Positions 51,971-61,232 of a stretch of 64,000 nucleotides of DNA are shown piece by piece. The translations under genes and the position numbers were made by a program. This DNA comes from JAPOXR01 sp965199765 (GTDB lineage: Bacteria > Pseudomonadota > Alphaproteobacteria > Rhodobacterales > Rhodobacteraceae). The notes under the pieces were generated by a model. It worked only from the letters and a program-made list of their open reading frames with translations, did not search any database and was not told where the DNA came from. The stretch lies in NCBI GenBank assembly GCA_965199765.1, contig CBDATC010000002.1, positions 806,001 to 870,000 on the forward strand, read 5' to 3'. Numbering within the stretch: position 1 is the stretch's first letter; each line of letters begins with the position of its first letter.

Positions 51971-54247
51971 TTAACCGTAGCTGGCTACATCCGTACCCGC
52001 CAATGCTGAAATATTCAACAAACCGCGGGGAGTGATTGCCGGGGTCACGATATGAGCGCGGTTAGCCATGCCCATTAGTATCGGTCCGACTTCCAGCCCC
52101 GACGAAATGCTTTTAAGCAAATTTCGTGCCGCCCCTGCCCCAACCGTGTTCGGATAAATCAATGTATTAGCTCTGCCGGTCAGCCTCGAATGCGGAAACA
52201 ATCTGTTTCTGAGATCTTCGGCAAGCGCCGTGTCGGAATTCATCTCTCCTTCATATTCGAAATTTTGCTCGCTCGAATCTAGCTTTTCAAGCGCCGCCCG
52301 CATTAGGCGTCCGGAATTGCTGTCAAGATTGCCGAACTGAGAATCAGAACAAAGCGCAATTTTCGGCTCGATACCAAAACGTCTCACATGCCGCGCAGCG
52401 GCAATCACCGTATTCGCAACCTGCTGCGCTGTTGGATCCGTATGCACATGTGTATCGGCGATGAACAGCGGCTCGCCATCCAAGATGATCAATGACAAGG
52501 CGCCGATTGGATGCAAATCACCTTCTGACAGTACCTGTCTGACATAGTTCAAATGCCATAGATATTGACCGAATGTGCCGCAGATCATGCTGTCCGCCTC
52601 CTCGCGTCTGACCATGACCGCTGCGATCGTCGTGGTGTTGGTTCGCAATATGGCTTTGGCAAGATCTTGGGTAACTCCTTTGCGATGGGTGATGCGGTGG
52701 TATGCACCCCAATAGTCGTCAAACCTGTCATCCTGCTGAGGATTAACCACTTCGAAATCCACGCCCGGCTGAATGTCCAAACCAACTCTCTTAATTTTTC
52801 GGGCAACGACGTCCGGTCGGCCAATCAAAATCGGGATGTCTCCGGTTTCCTCCAAAATCGCTTGCGTTGCGCGCAAAACCCTTTCATCTTCGCCTTCGGC
52901 AAATGCTATTCTTCTCCTGGTGCGTCGGGTGGTCTCAAATATTGGCCGCATGGTAAAGAACGTCTTGTACACCTGCTCTTCCAGCCGCCTCTCATACTCC
53001 TCAAGGTTAACTTCTCGCGTGGCGACCCCGGAACTGACCGCTGCCTTGGCAACTGCTGATGACACGCGGGGCAAAAGCCGGAGATCAAACGGTTTCGGAA
53101 TGAGGTATTCCGGCCCGAACGTCAGCGTTTCTCCCTGGTAGGCCGAACCGGCTTCCACGCTGCTTCCCCGCCTCGCCAACTCAGCGATGGCTTTGGCACA
53201 GGCCCGTTTCATTTCTTCATTGATTTTGGTTGCCCCCACATCCATCGCCCCTCTGAAAATAAAGGGAAAACAAAGCACATTATTGACTTGATTGGGGTAG
53301 TCGGAACGACCAGTCGCAATCAGCGCATCCGGCGCAGCTTCTTTTGCGAGTTCTGGTTTGATCTCCGGGTCGGGATTGGCAAGCGCGAAAATGATCGGTG
53401 AGCTCGCCATTTGCTTAACCATGCCGGCTGTCAGCACATTCGGTCCTGAAAGGCCTAAAAACAAATCAGCGCCGACGATGGCATCGGAAAATTCTTTGCA
53501 ATCGGTGTCATGCGCGAATTCCGCCTTCTCCGGGGTAAGATCGTCCCTTGCAGTCCGAACAACGCCCTGCCGGTCGCAAAGAAAGATGTTCGATCTTTTT
53601 GCGCCCATCGAAACCAGCATTTTGAGGCAAGCAATGCCGGCAGCGCCGGCGCCCATCGCGACAATCTTGATGGCATCCAGATTCTTATCCGCGATCCGAA
53701 GCGCATTTTCGGCAGCTGCCGCGACAACTATAGCGGTTCCGTGCTGATCGTCGTGAAAAACGGGGATCTCCATTTTTTCCTGGCAGAGACGCTCGACTTG
53801 GAAGCAATCGGGCGCCTTGATGTCTTCAAGATTGACAGCGCCGAATGTTGGTTCAAGTCTTGCCACCAAATCAGCCAGTTTTTCGGGGTCGCTTTCATTA
53901 ACTTCAATGTCAAAACAGTCTAAACCTGCGAATTTCTTAAAGAGGACCGCTTTACCTTCCATCACTGGTTTGGCCGCCTGAGGACCAATGTTGCCGAGTC
54001 CGAGAACAGCGCTGCCGTTTGAAATCACCGCGACCAGATTACCCTTTGCCGTATAGCGACGCGCATTCATGACATCTTTCTTGATTTCAACACAAGCATG
54101 CGCCACCCCTGGCGAATAGGCACGCGCCAAGTCGCGGCCGGTATCCATGGGCTTGGTCGCCCGGATTTCCAGTTTTCCCGCCTTTGGGTGTTCGTGGTAG
54201 TGAAGCGATGCCTGTTCAAGCGTCACATTCTGCTTATCAGTGGCCAT
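51971..54247 (-). CDS. maeB: NADP-dependent malic enzyme with C-terminal phosphotransacetylase-like domain
   Basis: A 758-residue MaeB. The N-terminal malic enzyme (residues ~1-430) has DTGRDLARAYSPGVAHACVE, TAKGNLVAVISNGSAVLGLG, VFHDDQHGTAIVVAAA and the NADP-binding IVAMGAGAAGIACLKML. The C-terminal domain (~435-758) resembles phosphate acetyltransferase and usually acts as an acetyl-CoA sensor. Converts malate to pyruvate, making NADPH. Normal length for alphaproteobacterial MaeB. Confidence 0.94.
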   Translation of the reverse strand: MATDKQNVTLEQASLHYHEHPKAGKLEIRATKPMDTGRDLARAYSPGVAHACVEIKKDVMNARRYTAKGNLVAVISNGSAVLGLGNIGPQAAKPVMEGKAVLFKKFAGLDCFDIEVNESDPEKLADLVARLEPTFGAVNLEDIKAPDCFQVERLCQEKMEIPVFHDDQHGTAIVVAAAAENALRIADKNLDAIKIVAMGAGAAGIACLKMLVSMGAKRSNIFLCDRQGVVRTARDDLTPEKAEFAHDTDCKEFSDAIVGADLFLGLSGPNVLTAGMVKQMASSPIIFALANPDPEIKPELAKEAAPDALIATGRSDYPNQVNNVLCFPFIFRGAMDVGATKINEEMKRACAKAIAELARRGSSVEAGSAYQGETLTFGPEYLIPKPFDLRLLPRVSSAVAKAAVSSGVATREVNLEEYERRLEEQVYKTFFTMRPIFETTRRTRRRIAFAEGEDERVLRATQAILEETGDIPILIGRPDVVARKIKRVGLDIQPGVDFEVVNPQQDDRFDDYWGAYHRITHRKGVTQDLAKAILRTNTTTIAAVMVRREEADSMICGTFGQYLWHLNYVRQVLSEGDLHPIGALSLIILDGEPLFIADTHVHTDPTAQQVANTVIAAARHVRRFGIEPKIALCSDSQFGNLDSNSGRLMRAALEKLDSSEQNFEYEGEMNSDTALAEDLRNRLFPHSRLTGRANTLIYPNTVGAGAARNLLKSISSGLEVGPILMGMANRAHIVTPAITPRGLLNISALAGTDVASYG

Positions 54248-54386
54248 GGATTGTCCTTTTTGCTGGCTGTGAAAGCGCGGTGGTCTGCGCGCACAGCGCG
54301 TTTCAGTCTGGGTGTTCTATTGGCTTTCTGTCATTCTGAAGGCACAAACATCATGCTGGTCATATATCCGCTTTGACAATTCACTA

Positions 54387-55397
54387 TTAAGTCAGCCTCA
54401 ATTTTCTTTGCGCCCAATCGGGAAGCGCGGAAATTTCGCTATTCCCTCCCGTGATGACAACGCCAATCCGCTTGCCGGAAAATTGATCCGGGTTGCCAAC
54501 CGCTGCGGCGACAGCGACCGCTGAACTCGGTTCGATCAGCTGACCCGACGCTTGCAGAAATAAATTCATGGCATCCACGATAGCGGTTTCGCCGACTCTG
54601 ACAAGCTTCGGCCGATGTGCGTGAACAACGCGCCATGTCAAATCCAGCAATGGAGTGCGCAGCCCATCGGCAATCGTATCGGGAGCGTCGTCGGCAATCA
54701 GCCTTCCCATCTCCAGACTTCTGCAAGCATCGTCAGCCTGTTCGGGTTCGGCGCCGATAACCTGCACCGGTCTTTGCCGACCCGACACAGCAAGGCATGT
54801 GCCCGATAGAAGTCCACCGCCGCCGACCGGCACCAAGATCGCATCCAAGTCCGGCACCTGCTCGCACAATTCCACTGCACATGTCCCTTGACCGGCAATG
54901 ACTCTGGAATCATTATATGGGTGAATGAATTCTGCAGCTGTGACCGCTTGAATGCGAGCGGCGGTTTGGCGGCGCTCAGCAGCGGAATCTGCGCACTGGA
55001 CGATTTCACCATGAAATTTACAGACCGCGTCGCGTTTGCTTTGAACGGCACATAACGGCATCACAATCGTCGAACGAATACCGCGCTGTTCCGCCGCAAA
55101 TGCCAAGGCGGCGCCATGATTGCCGGAAGAATGGGTCAGCACCCCCTGCTTCGCATCAATGTCCGATAAACTGAAGACGGCATTGACCGCGCCGCGCGCC
55201 TTGAATGAACCCGGGGGATGTTCGTCCTCCCTTTTAAAAAAAAGCTGTGCCCCGGATTTCTCATTCAGCAGCGGCGAGGTGAAAATGCGAGTATGCGACA
55301 GCAATGCCGCGATGCGCTCCCGTGCTTTTTCGATATCAGACTGGCGCGTTGGTTTGCCTGCCGATTGATCTGACAGATGGCGGGTTTCCGCGATCAA
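54387..55397 (-). CDS. threonine/serine dehydratase-like PLP enzyme
   Basis: A 336-residue fold-type II PLP enzyme that deaminates threonine or serine (or racemises serine). PLP lysine in HPPGSFKARGAVNAV, SSGNHGAALAFAA, and the phosphate-binding loop PVGGGGLLSG. The C-terminal SSAVAVAA and VVITGGN complete the core; there is no regulatory ACT domain, so it is the catabolic form. I place the start at TTG 55397, which overlaps the phosphodiesterase stop (TTGA); the ORF extends to 55478 but that lead is unconserved and overlaps the upstream gene. Confidence 0.86.
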   Translation of the reverse strand: MIAETRHLSDQSAGKPTRQSDIEKARERIAALLSHTRIFTSPLLNEKSGAQLFFKREDEHPPGSFKARGAVNAVFSLSDIDAKQGVLTHSSGNHGAALAFAAEQRGIRSTIVMPLCAVQSKRDAVCKFHGEIVQCADSAAERRQTAARIQAVTAAEFIHPYNDSRVIAGQGTCAVELCEQVPDLDAILVPVGGGGLLSGTCLAVSGRQRPVQVIGAEPEQADDACRSLEMGRLIADDAPDTIADGLRTPLLDLTWRVVHAHRPKLVRVGETAIVDAMNLFLQASGQLIEPSSAVAVAAAVGNPDQFSGKRIGVVITGGNSEISALPDWAQRKLRLT

Positions 55398-56191
55398 TGG
55401 AATAATTCCCGCGGCATAACGGCGTGGCGGGTAAAAAAGTCTTCCTGCAGCACAATAGTTGATTCGGATCCTGACCAAACAACCGCATACTGGCCTGGAC
55501 CTTCGATGCGGGGAGCGCGGCGTGTCGGGTCATGGATGCGCGGTTCGATATTGTAATGGCATCCGGCGAATGTTGTGAATGGTATGCCCTGGACCACACC
55601 CGATGAGGCCAAATGCACATGTCCGGAAATCACCTGCCTTAGATTCGGGTAGCCGCGCAGGCGGTTAAGCAGCTCTTCGTTTTGGTCGAGCCGAATGGAG
55701 TCCGTCGAGACCTGCAAGTCGCTTATATTGTGGTGCAAAACCAAGATCACCGGCCGCTCGGCGGCCTCGTGCAAGCGCGATGCCAGCCACGCCAACTGCT
55801 CATGAACCAGCAATCCGGCGTGGCGGCCCGTATCCAGCGAGTCCATCAGGAGAATGCGGTGTTCACCATAATCAATGCAGTAATCCAGAAAACCGGTTTG
55901 AGCAACCGCTTGATCAGAAAACACCTTCAGAAAGTTTGTCCGCACATCATGGTTGCCAAGCGTCAGATAAAGCGGAAGCTTCAGTTCGGCGAGTAATTCC
56001 TGCAAACGCTGATAGGCCTCGATTTCACCCTGATCGGTTAAATCACCTGCGGCGATGCAGAATGCCGCATCGGGATGTGTCGCATTGATGTGATCAATGG
56101 CTGCTGAAAGCCTTGCGGATGTATCAACCGCGTGTGACAGCTCGCCCCTGGGCACGATATGCAGATCGGAAATAATGACAAATTTCAGCAT
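55394..56191 (-). CDS. calcineurin-like phosphodiesterase (CpdA/GpdQ group)
   Basis: A 265-residue metallophosphoesterase. Metal motifs in order: ISDLHIVPRG (D-x-H), IAAGDLTDQGE (G-D), LTLGNHDVR (G-N-H-D), LVLHHNISD (His) and VISGHVHLASSG (G-H-x-H). Probably a cytosolic cyclic nucleotide or glycerophosphodiester phosphodiesterase; the motifs do not decide between them. Overlaps the upstream hypothetical gene by 7 bp and the dehydratase by 4 bp, so the three form one operon. Confidence 0.88.
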   Translation of the reverse strand: MLKFVIISDLHIVPRGELSHAVDTSARLSAAIDHINATHPDAAFCIAAGDLTDQGEIEAYQRLQELLAELKLPLYLTLGNHDVRTNFLKVFSDQAVAQTGFLDYCIDYGEHRILLMDSLDTGRHAGLLVHEQLAWLASRLHEAAERPVILVLHHNISDLQVSTDSIRLDQNEELLNRLRGYPNLRQVISGHVHLASSGVVQGIPFTTFAGCHYNIEPRIHDPTRRAPRIEGPGQYAVVWSGSESTIVLQEDFFTRHAVMPRELFH

Positions 56192-56895
56192 GGTGATTCT
56201 GTTTTCTGGTCAGTTATTGCTCCGGTGCGCAGAGATTCGGTCTTAAGTGAAGCGCTGATCTCGTTCCAATCCTGCCAAATGGCTTCGCCATCCAACCGAT
56301 TGTTCAACTGCTCCCTGACATCAATCCAACGAAACCGGATGGAATTCATAACGATTTCACGATCCAATTTCTTGTATTCGTCAGTTACAGGCGAACTGTC
56401 TGCCAATGCCTCCGGGCTACGCGAAAACGCCAATGCGCCGATCGCAGCATTTGCCCAGACAACTCCCTCAATGCGCTCGGCAAACCGCGCGACCGCATCT
56501 TCGGCAATTGCTTCGGCTATCTCCCCGTCAAAGGTCGTTCGTACGCAGCGTTGGTAACAGTGGAACGCCAGTTCGGCTGACTGTTCGGCTGATCTCCACC
56601 CTGCATTAGCGACCGCGCATATTGTTAAGTCCGACAGGCAAGCTGCATAAATCTCCCACTTTGCCTTATTCAGCGACGGCGCAAACTTTTCGTCCTTGAA
56701 GATGGTCACATATTCTCTTCCCATGCGGGTCTTCAAATATCCGTACAAAGATGTCTGCGCCACATAGGCTGAGCGCGTGTGAATGAATTCCACCAATGCA
56801 TCGACTGTGACAAGAGGCGCCTTATCGAAGCGAATCTGGAAAATTCTTTGGAATTTCCGCACAAGTGCTAAAATTTTCCTATACAAATCAGGCAT
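56185..56895 (-). CDS. conserved hypothetical protein
   Basis: A 236-residue soluble, mostly helical protein. I do not recognise a domain. Visible features: LVEFIHTRSAYVAQTSLYGYLKTRMG near residues 35-60 (a pattern I associate with conserved Rhodobacterales hypotheticals), a Cys/Ala-rich middle and a conserved-looking IRFRWIDVREQLN. No signal peptide or membrane segment. The start at 56895 is the first ATG; translationally coupled to the phosphodiesterase gene downstream. Confidence 0.7.
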   Translation of the reverse strand: MPDLYRKILALVRKFQRIFQIRFDKAPLVTVDALVEFIHTRSAYVAQTSLYGYLKTRMGREYVTIFKDEKFAPSLNKAKWEIYAACLSDLTICAVANAGWRSAEQSAELAFHCYQRCVRTTFDGEIAEAIAEDAVARFAERIEGVVWANAAIGALAFSRSPEALADSSPVTDEYKKLDREIVMNSIRFRWIDVREQLNNRLDGEAIWQDWNEISASLKTESLRTGAITDQKTESPC

Positions 56896-57150
56896 GTTTT
56901 TCCATGGGGGCTTTCGTACGGGTGCTGAAGCTACGCGAGCATTCCGATTTCATCAAGCCGCGGCCCGACTTTCTCCGCTGAAAAATACGGGCATTGCATC
57001 CGGTTGACGAGCGAATCATGTGATTCGTTCGATGAGTGAATTGTTGCAACAGCGAAATTTCAGGTTTATACCGATCGAATCGTAATGCGGCGGCGGAGGC
57101 GGCTGCAAAGCAAAAAGGGCTGTTCGAGCCCGTCACCAAAAGGAGTCAAT

Positions 57151-57408
57151 ATGGCTGACAACAACCATTTGAGGGCGGATCATTGGCGAAAGACACGGAA
57201 TCTTACCATTTGGGTCCTCGTGCTTTGGTTCATTTTCGCATTCGCTGTGCACTGGTTCGCAAAAGGGCTGAACGGTCTATCCTTCATTGGGTTCCCCTTG
57301 GGCTACTACTTTGCCGTGCAAGGTTCACTGATAATCTTCGTCTTACTGATATTTGGGCAAAACTTGCTTCAAGACCGGATTGACGAAGAAGCTGGACTGT
57401 CTGATTAA
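57151..57408 (+). CDS. DUF4212 small subunit of sodium/solute symporter
   Basis: An 85-residue membrane protein with two helices (LTIWVLVLWFIFAFAVHWF, FAVQGSLIIFVLLIF) and conserved GLSFIGFPLGYYFAVQGS between them. DUF4212 proteins are encoded directly before VC_2705-type sodium:solute symporters, as here, and are thought to be their small subunit. Strong AAAAGGAG ribosome site before the ATG at 57151; 12 bp separate it from the symporter gene. Confidence 0.92.
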   Translation: MADNNHLRADHWRKTRNLTIWVLVLWFIFAFAVHWFAKGLNGLSFIGFPLGYYFAVQGSLIIFVLLIFGQNLLQDRIDEEAGLSD

Positions 57409-57420
57409 GGAGAAAAGACT

Positions 57421-59256
57421 ATGGCTGGTATGTCAAAGGACGAGTTTCTAAGCAACCTACCCAAGGTGTACGGCGTGTACACGGGCGGATTTATAATCTT
57501 CATTCTATTGATGGCAGTTCTTGAGCAATTTGGAGTTCCCGCTGCCACGATTGGTATTTTGTTTGTTGCATTCACCGTCGTTATCTACGCTGCGATCGGG
57601 GTGTTGTCGCGAACCATGCAGGTCGATGCGTATTATGTCGCGGGCCGCGAAGTTCCTCCTGTATTCAACGGAATGGCCACCGCTGCAGACTGGATGTCCG
57701 GCGCGTCATTCGTGGCGCTTGCGGGTGGAATTTACTTTGGTGGCCACGGCTATCTGGCTTTTGTGGTAGGCTGGACTGGCGGCTACGTTCTCGTGAATTC
57801 GCTGATGGCTCCGTATCTGCGCAAGTTTGGATGCTACACCGTTCCTGATTTCATTGGCACGCGCTATGGCGGTAATCTTGCACGTTTTCTCGCAACTGTC
57901 ATATTGGTTGTCGCTTCATTCACCTATGTGACCGCTCAAATTAACGCGAGCGGCACGATTGCTTCACGCGCTCTGCTTATTCCGTTTGAAGTCGGCGTTT
58001 GGTTTGGTCTGCTCGGCATCCTGCTTTGCTCTATGCTTGGAGGAATGCGCGCGGTGACTTGGACACAGGTGGCACAGTATATTGTGCTGATCATTGCCTA
58101 TCTCGTTCCGGTCATCTGGATGTCCAACGCCCAAGGCTTTGGCATAATCCCGCATTTCAGCTATGGCGAAGCGGTTTCCCGGATTGCCGAACTGGAAGGC
58201 ATCCTAGGCGTGGGAGCAGCAGTGGAAGGTGGCCAGAGCGCGCCATTCAGCGGAGTGCGTGTTCTCACTGCACTTCACAACGCTCCCGGAACAGGGGAAG
58301 CGGCAAGCTGGAAATTCGTAACCCTCGCCTTGTGCATGATGGCTGGCACCGCGTCATTGCCGCACATTCTGATGCGGTACTTCACGACACCCTCCGTGCG
58401 CGATGCAAGAAATTCCGTGTCTTGGTCTTTGCTCTTTATCTTCCTGCTTTATTTTACGGCTCCGGCACTCGCCACGCTGACAAAACTGCAGGTTCTCGAT
58501 CCTGAGCTCGCAACCGGCATCATTGGCAGGAGCATTCAAGAAGTCCAGGCATTGGATTGGGTCAGAAACTGGGAAGCGGTAAAATTCCTGGCTATCTCTG
58601 ACTTTAACGGCGACGGGCTGCTGCAAGTCAACGAGTTCTTCATGCGGCCGGATATTGTCGTTCTAGCGACACCGGAAATCGCCGGGCTTCCTTATGTGAT
58701 TTCGGGCTTGGTCGCAGCTGGCGGCATGGCAGCGGCTATGTCCACCGCGGACGGGCTTCTGTTGGCAATCGCGAACGCGCTCAGCCACGATCTCTACTAC
58801 AAGATCATCGATCCGAAGGCAGACACACGAACCCGACTCATCGTTGCACGCGTGCTGTTGATAGCAATCGGTGCGCTTGCGGCATTCGTGGCAAGCTTCC
58901 GCCTTACAGGAATCCTAGGCGCGGTTGCTTGGGCGTTTGACTTTGCTGCATCCGGGCTGTTCTTCCCGCTGGTCCTCGGCGTTTGGTGGAAACGCGCCAA
59001 CCGCGCAGGGGCTATTGCGGGCATGGTATTCGGATTCTTGGCCGGCTTCGCCTATCTGTATTATGTGCGGTTCGCCGGCGGCGAACCTTGGTTCTACATC
59101 GACCATTTGCGGTTCGCGATCATCGGTATGCCAGTAAGTTTGATCGCGATGGTTGTTGTCAGTCTGATGACGGAAGAACCAGATGCCGAAACACAGGCAA
59201 TGGTTGATGAAGTTCGCATTCCGACCGGCAATACGATTCTCGATCGAGCTCATTGA
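57421..59256 (+). CDS. sodium:solute symporter, VC_2705 (ActP-like) subfamily
   Basis: A 611-residue inner-membrane transporter with about 13 hydrophobic helices. Family segments: YYVAGREVPPVFNGMATAAD, WMSGASFVALAGGIYFGGH, MMAGTASLPHILMRYFTTPS and MAAAMSTADGLLLAIANALS. It carries an insertion around residues 245-290 and a hydrophilic loop with an EF-like stretch DFNGDGLLQVNEF (~395-407). The subfamily takes up acetate or other short carboxylates with sodium; the substrate here is not shown. AAGGAG upstream. Followed by a perfect terminator. Confidence 0.92.
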   Translation: MAGMSKDEFLSNLPKVYGVYTGGFIIFILLMAVLEQFGVPAATIGILFVAFTVVIYAAIGVLSRTMQVDAYYVAGREVPPVFNGMATAADWMSGASFVALAGGIYFGGHGYLAFVVGWTGGYVLVNSLMAPYLRKFGCYTVPDFIGTRYGGNLARFLATVILVVASFTYVTAQINASGTIASRALLIPFEVGVWFGLLGILLCSMLGGMRAVTWTQVAQYIVLIIAYLVPVIWMSNAQGFGIIPHFSYGEAVSRIAELEGILGVGAAVEGGQSAPFSGVRVLTALHNAPGTGEAASWKFVTLALCMMAGTASLPHILMRYFTTPSVRDARNSVSWSLLFIFLLYFTAPALATLTKLQVLDPELATGIIGRSIQEVQALDWVRNWEAVKFLAISDFNGDGLLQVNEFFMRPDIVVLATPEIAGLPYVISGLVAAGGMAAAMSTADGLLLAIANALSHDLYYKIIDPKADTRTRLIVARVLLIAIGALAAFVASFRLTGILGAVAWAFDFAASGLFFPLVLGVWWKRANRAGAIAGMVFGFLAGFAYLYYVRFAGGEPWFYIDHLRFAIIGMPVSLIAMVVVSLMTEEPDAETQAMVDEVRIPTGNTILDRAH

Positions 59257-59278
59257 TCGCTAATAGAAATTGATTGCA

Positions 59279-59305
59279 GGGGGCGGGCAGTTCCGCCCCC
59301 TTTTT
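59279..59305 (+). terminator. rho-independent terminator after the symporter gene
   Basis: GGGGGCGG and CCGCCCCC form an 8-bp stem with a 6-nt loop, followed by TTTTT. It lies 16 bp before the start of the next gene, so read-through or a promoter within the hairpin region is needed for that gene. Confidence 0.85.
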
Positions 59306-59320
59306 CTTGCAGGAGAGCAA

Positions 59321-59680
59321 ATGATGCCAGGTGGATTTGATACATTTCCTTGGTGGTTGCTGCTGGGCGACTATGCTCTCGGAATGATCATGTGGACGCT
59401 GATCGGTCGCGTTGCGATGAACCTTTTTCTTCCGATCGACAGTCCGTTTTTCTTTATGAAGATCTTCGTCCGGATGACTGACCCGATTCTTCGTTTGTTC
59501 AAACCGGTCACACCCAGCTTCATTGCCGAGCCCTTGGTTCCATTGTTTGTTGCTTGGTTTTTCTACATGATCAGATTTTATCTGATCCCCTATCTGCTTG
59601 GCTACTCGGTGATGGGCATGCTTTCATTTCCGCTCGAAAGCGAATTCGCAGCCGGACTCTATAGTCTGTTTGCGAAGTAG
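59321..59680 (+). CDS. YggT-like integral membrane protein
   Basis: A 119-residue protein with three hydrophobic helices (WWLLLGDYALGMIMWTLIGR, LVPLFVAWFFYMIRFYLIPY, LLGYSVMGML region). MTDPILRLFKPVTPSF between them resembles the proline-rich PILRPIR stretch of YggT proteins. AGGAG precedes the ATGATG at 59321. Function unknown; it may be independent of the symporter. Confidence 0.72.
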   Translation: MMPGGFDTFPWWLLLGDYALGMIMWTLIGRVAMNLFLPIDSPFFFMKIFVRMTDPILRLFKPVTPSFIAEPLVPLFVAWFFYMIRFYLIPYLLGYSVMGMLSFPLESEFAAGLYSLFAK

Positions 59681-59985
59681 TTCCCAGTCTCATGGCACAT
59701 TCCGGCCGTGATGCGGAGAGTGTTTCCTATCCGTCATTTGGCCAAAAAATCGATTGAGCCTTTTGCATAATTCCTCGACGATGCCGGCTTTTGGAGCTCC
59801 GGCCCGGCTGTCGGTCGCCGCCCGGCCCTGATAACGGGCTTGAAGGGTCGGGATTCGTCCTGATTCACCGTGCCAGAGCCGGTTTGCCCATTTTTTCGGA
59901 TTCCGGCCTTTATCGAGGCGAGCGGGAGCGCCTTCCCGAGACGGGAAGCTCTCCGGGGGCGGTGGCTAAAGGGGGTGAAGCCGGT
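59681..59985. other. gene-free stretch before the IS remnants
   Basis: About 300 bases with no supported gene. GC-rich and probably partly derived from the end of the decayed IS5-type element that follows; I could not define its inverted repeat. Confidence 0.35.
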
Positions 59986-60560
59986 TCAGATGTTCATGCG
60001 CATCATCTGATCGGTCAGCAGGGCGATCACGCCGAACATCAGATGACAGAACACTTTACCTATAGCCGCGCACCCGGACATGCTTCGCCCCGAACTGGTC
60101 CTTGAGGCGGCCGAAGAAGCGCTCCACCGTCGAGCGTTCCCGCATGCGCGCCGTTTCGGCCGGCACATGACGCGCGGCGCGGTCGGCCCGCCGCCGGCTG
60201 TGAAGCTCCGCCTTGAACTCCCGGTTCCGCCGCGGGTTCGGCTCGATCAGGGGAACATGGCCGAGGCGGAGAGAGCATTCGCGGATTTCCCCGGCGTCAT
60301 AAGCGCTGTCCATGAAATCGTAGAGACTGTCCGCCCGTTCGGCCGACATCGCCGCCAGGGGCAGTGCCGCCTGGCTGTCGTGCAGCGAGGCCGATGTGAG
60401 AAGGCAGCTGGCCGGGATGCCGCCGTCGGCGACATCGGCATGGAGCTTGTATCCCTTCCAAAAATTGCGGCAGCCTCACCCGGCTTTCCCGCGGCCGGCC
60501 TTCCCGAATCGAAAACTTCCCGCCAGCCGCGCCAATCGCCCTTCGGCAGCCCCCGCAACT
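59986..60560 (-). pseudogene. frameshifted IS5/IS4-type DDE transposase fragment
   Basis: C-terminal half of a DDE transposase in two frames. 60056-60349 reads MSAERADSLYDFMDSAYDAG, HVPLIEPNPRRNREFKAEL and RERSTVERFFGRLKDQFG (catalytic Glu region). After a frameshift near 60060 the end continues KVFCHLMFGVIALLTDQMMR. Upstream, a third frame gives FWKGYKLHADVADGG. The N-terminal half is missing. Inserted beside or within the TRAP permease fragment. Confidence 0.8.
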
Positions 60561-60569
60561 TGGCAATGA

Positions 60570-60816
60570 ATAAATGCCCGCCATGAGCATCAGCCCTGCA
60601 AGCAATCCGGGAATCACACCACCGAGAAACATGCGTCCAACCGAAACATCCACGGCCGCAGCGTAAACGACCATTACAATCGACGGCGGTATGAGAATGC
60701 CAAGCGTTCCTGCATTACAGATTGCCCCGGCTGCAAATTCTTTCGCGTAGCCGACCGACCGCATTCCAGCGACCACAATCGAACCAATGGCGGCTACCGT
60801 TGCCGGCCTTGATGAT
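60570..60816 (-). pseudogene. TRAP transporter large permease (DctM) fragment
   Basis: About 82 codons matching the middle of DctM: ATVAAIGSIVVAGMRSVGYA, AICNAGTLGILIPPSIVMVV, VGRMFLGGVIPGLLAGLML. It is cut at both ends: a stop precedes it on the N-terminal side (near 60817) and IS-derived sequence follows. No other TRAP genes are nearby, so a transporter operon has been destroyed here. Confidence 0.85.
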
Positions 60817-61155
60817 TAAGGCAATGAGGCGGCGCAGCAGGCCAAACAGGTGCAGTGCCGGATGCGCGATACGGTGCGTCAGGCCGCGCAGGCCAAGGGT
60901 CGTGAGCGCTATACGAGCTTCGTCGAGGGTGAAACGCTGGCGAAGGAAGTGGCAGAAGAACGGGAGGCGGTCCCGAAAAGACGGGCGGATGAAAACAGGC
61001 GGGTCCCCGCAGCCGTTCAACCGGTCGCAGCAGTCATATTGAGCGGCGCATTGATTGGATTGACGAACGCCTTGACAAAGCTGGACAAAATTTCATAAGG
61101 CTGGCGCGCTTTCTTAACCGAAGGGCCGGATTCGTCAGTGTCCAGCCCCTTTTTT
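60817..61155. other. unidentified fragment between remnants
   Basis: Both strands show short protein-like frames (for example LDEARIALTTLGLRGL on the minus strand and EGETLAKEVAEEREAV on the plus strand) without a start, a known domain or a clear end. Probably a piece of another lost gene or IS. Confidence 0.3.
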
Positions 61156-61183
61156 GGGAAATTATATACGGTTGTTGACAGAG
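61156..61183 (+). repeat. left terminal inverted repeat of element 2
   Basis: GGGAAATTATATACGGTTG and on to TTGACAGAG, pairing with 62104-62130 with few mismatches. The TTGACA could be the -35 box of the old transposase promoter. Confidence 0.8.
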
Positions 61184-61232
61184 CTTCTTTAAGATTCCCT
61201 ACATCGAGGGAAACTGAAAAAGGGTGGTTCGA

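Noticed and set aside
60080..60586. 168-codon plus-strand frame
   Set aside because: Antisense of the decayed transposase, which reads correctly on the minus strand.
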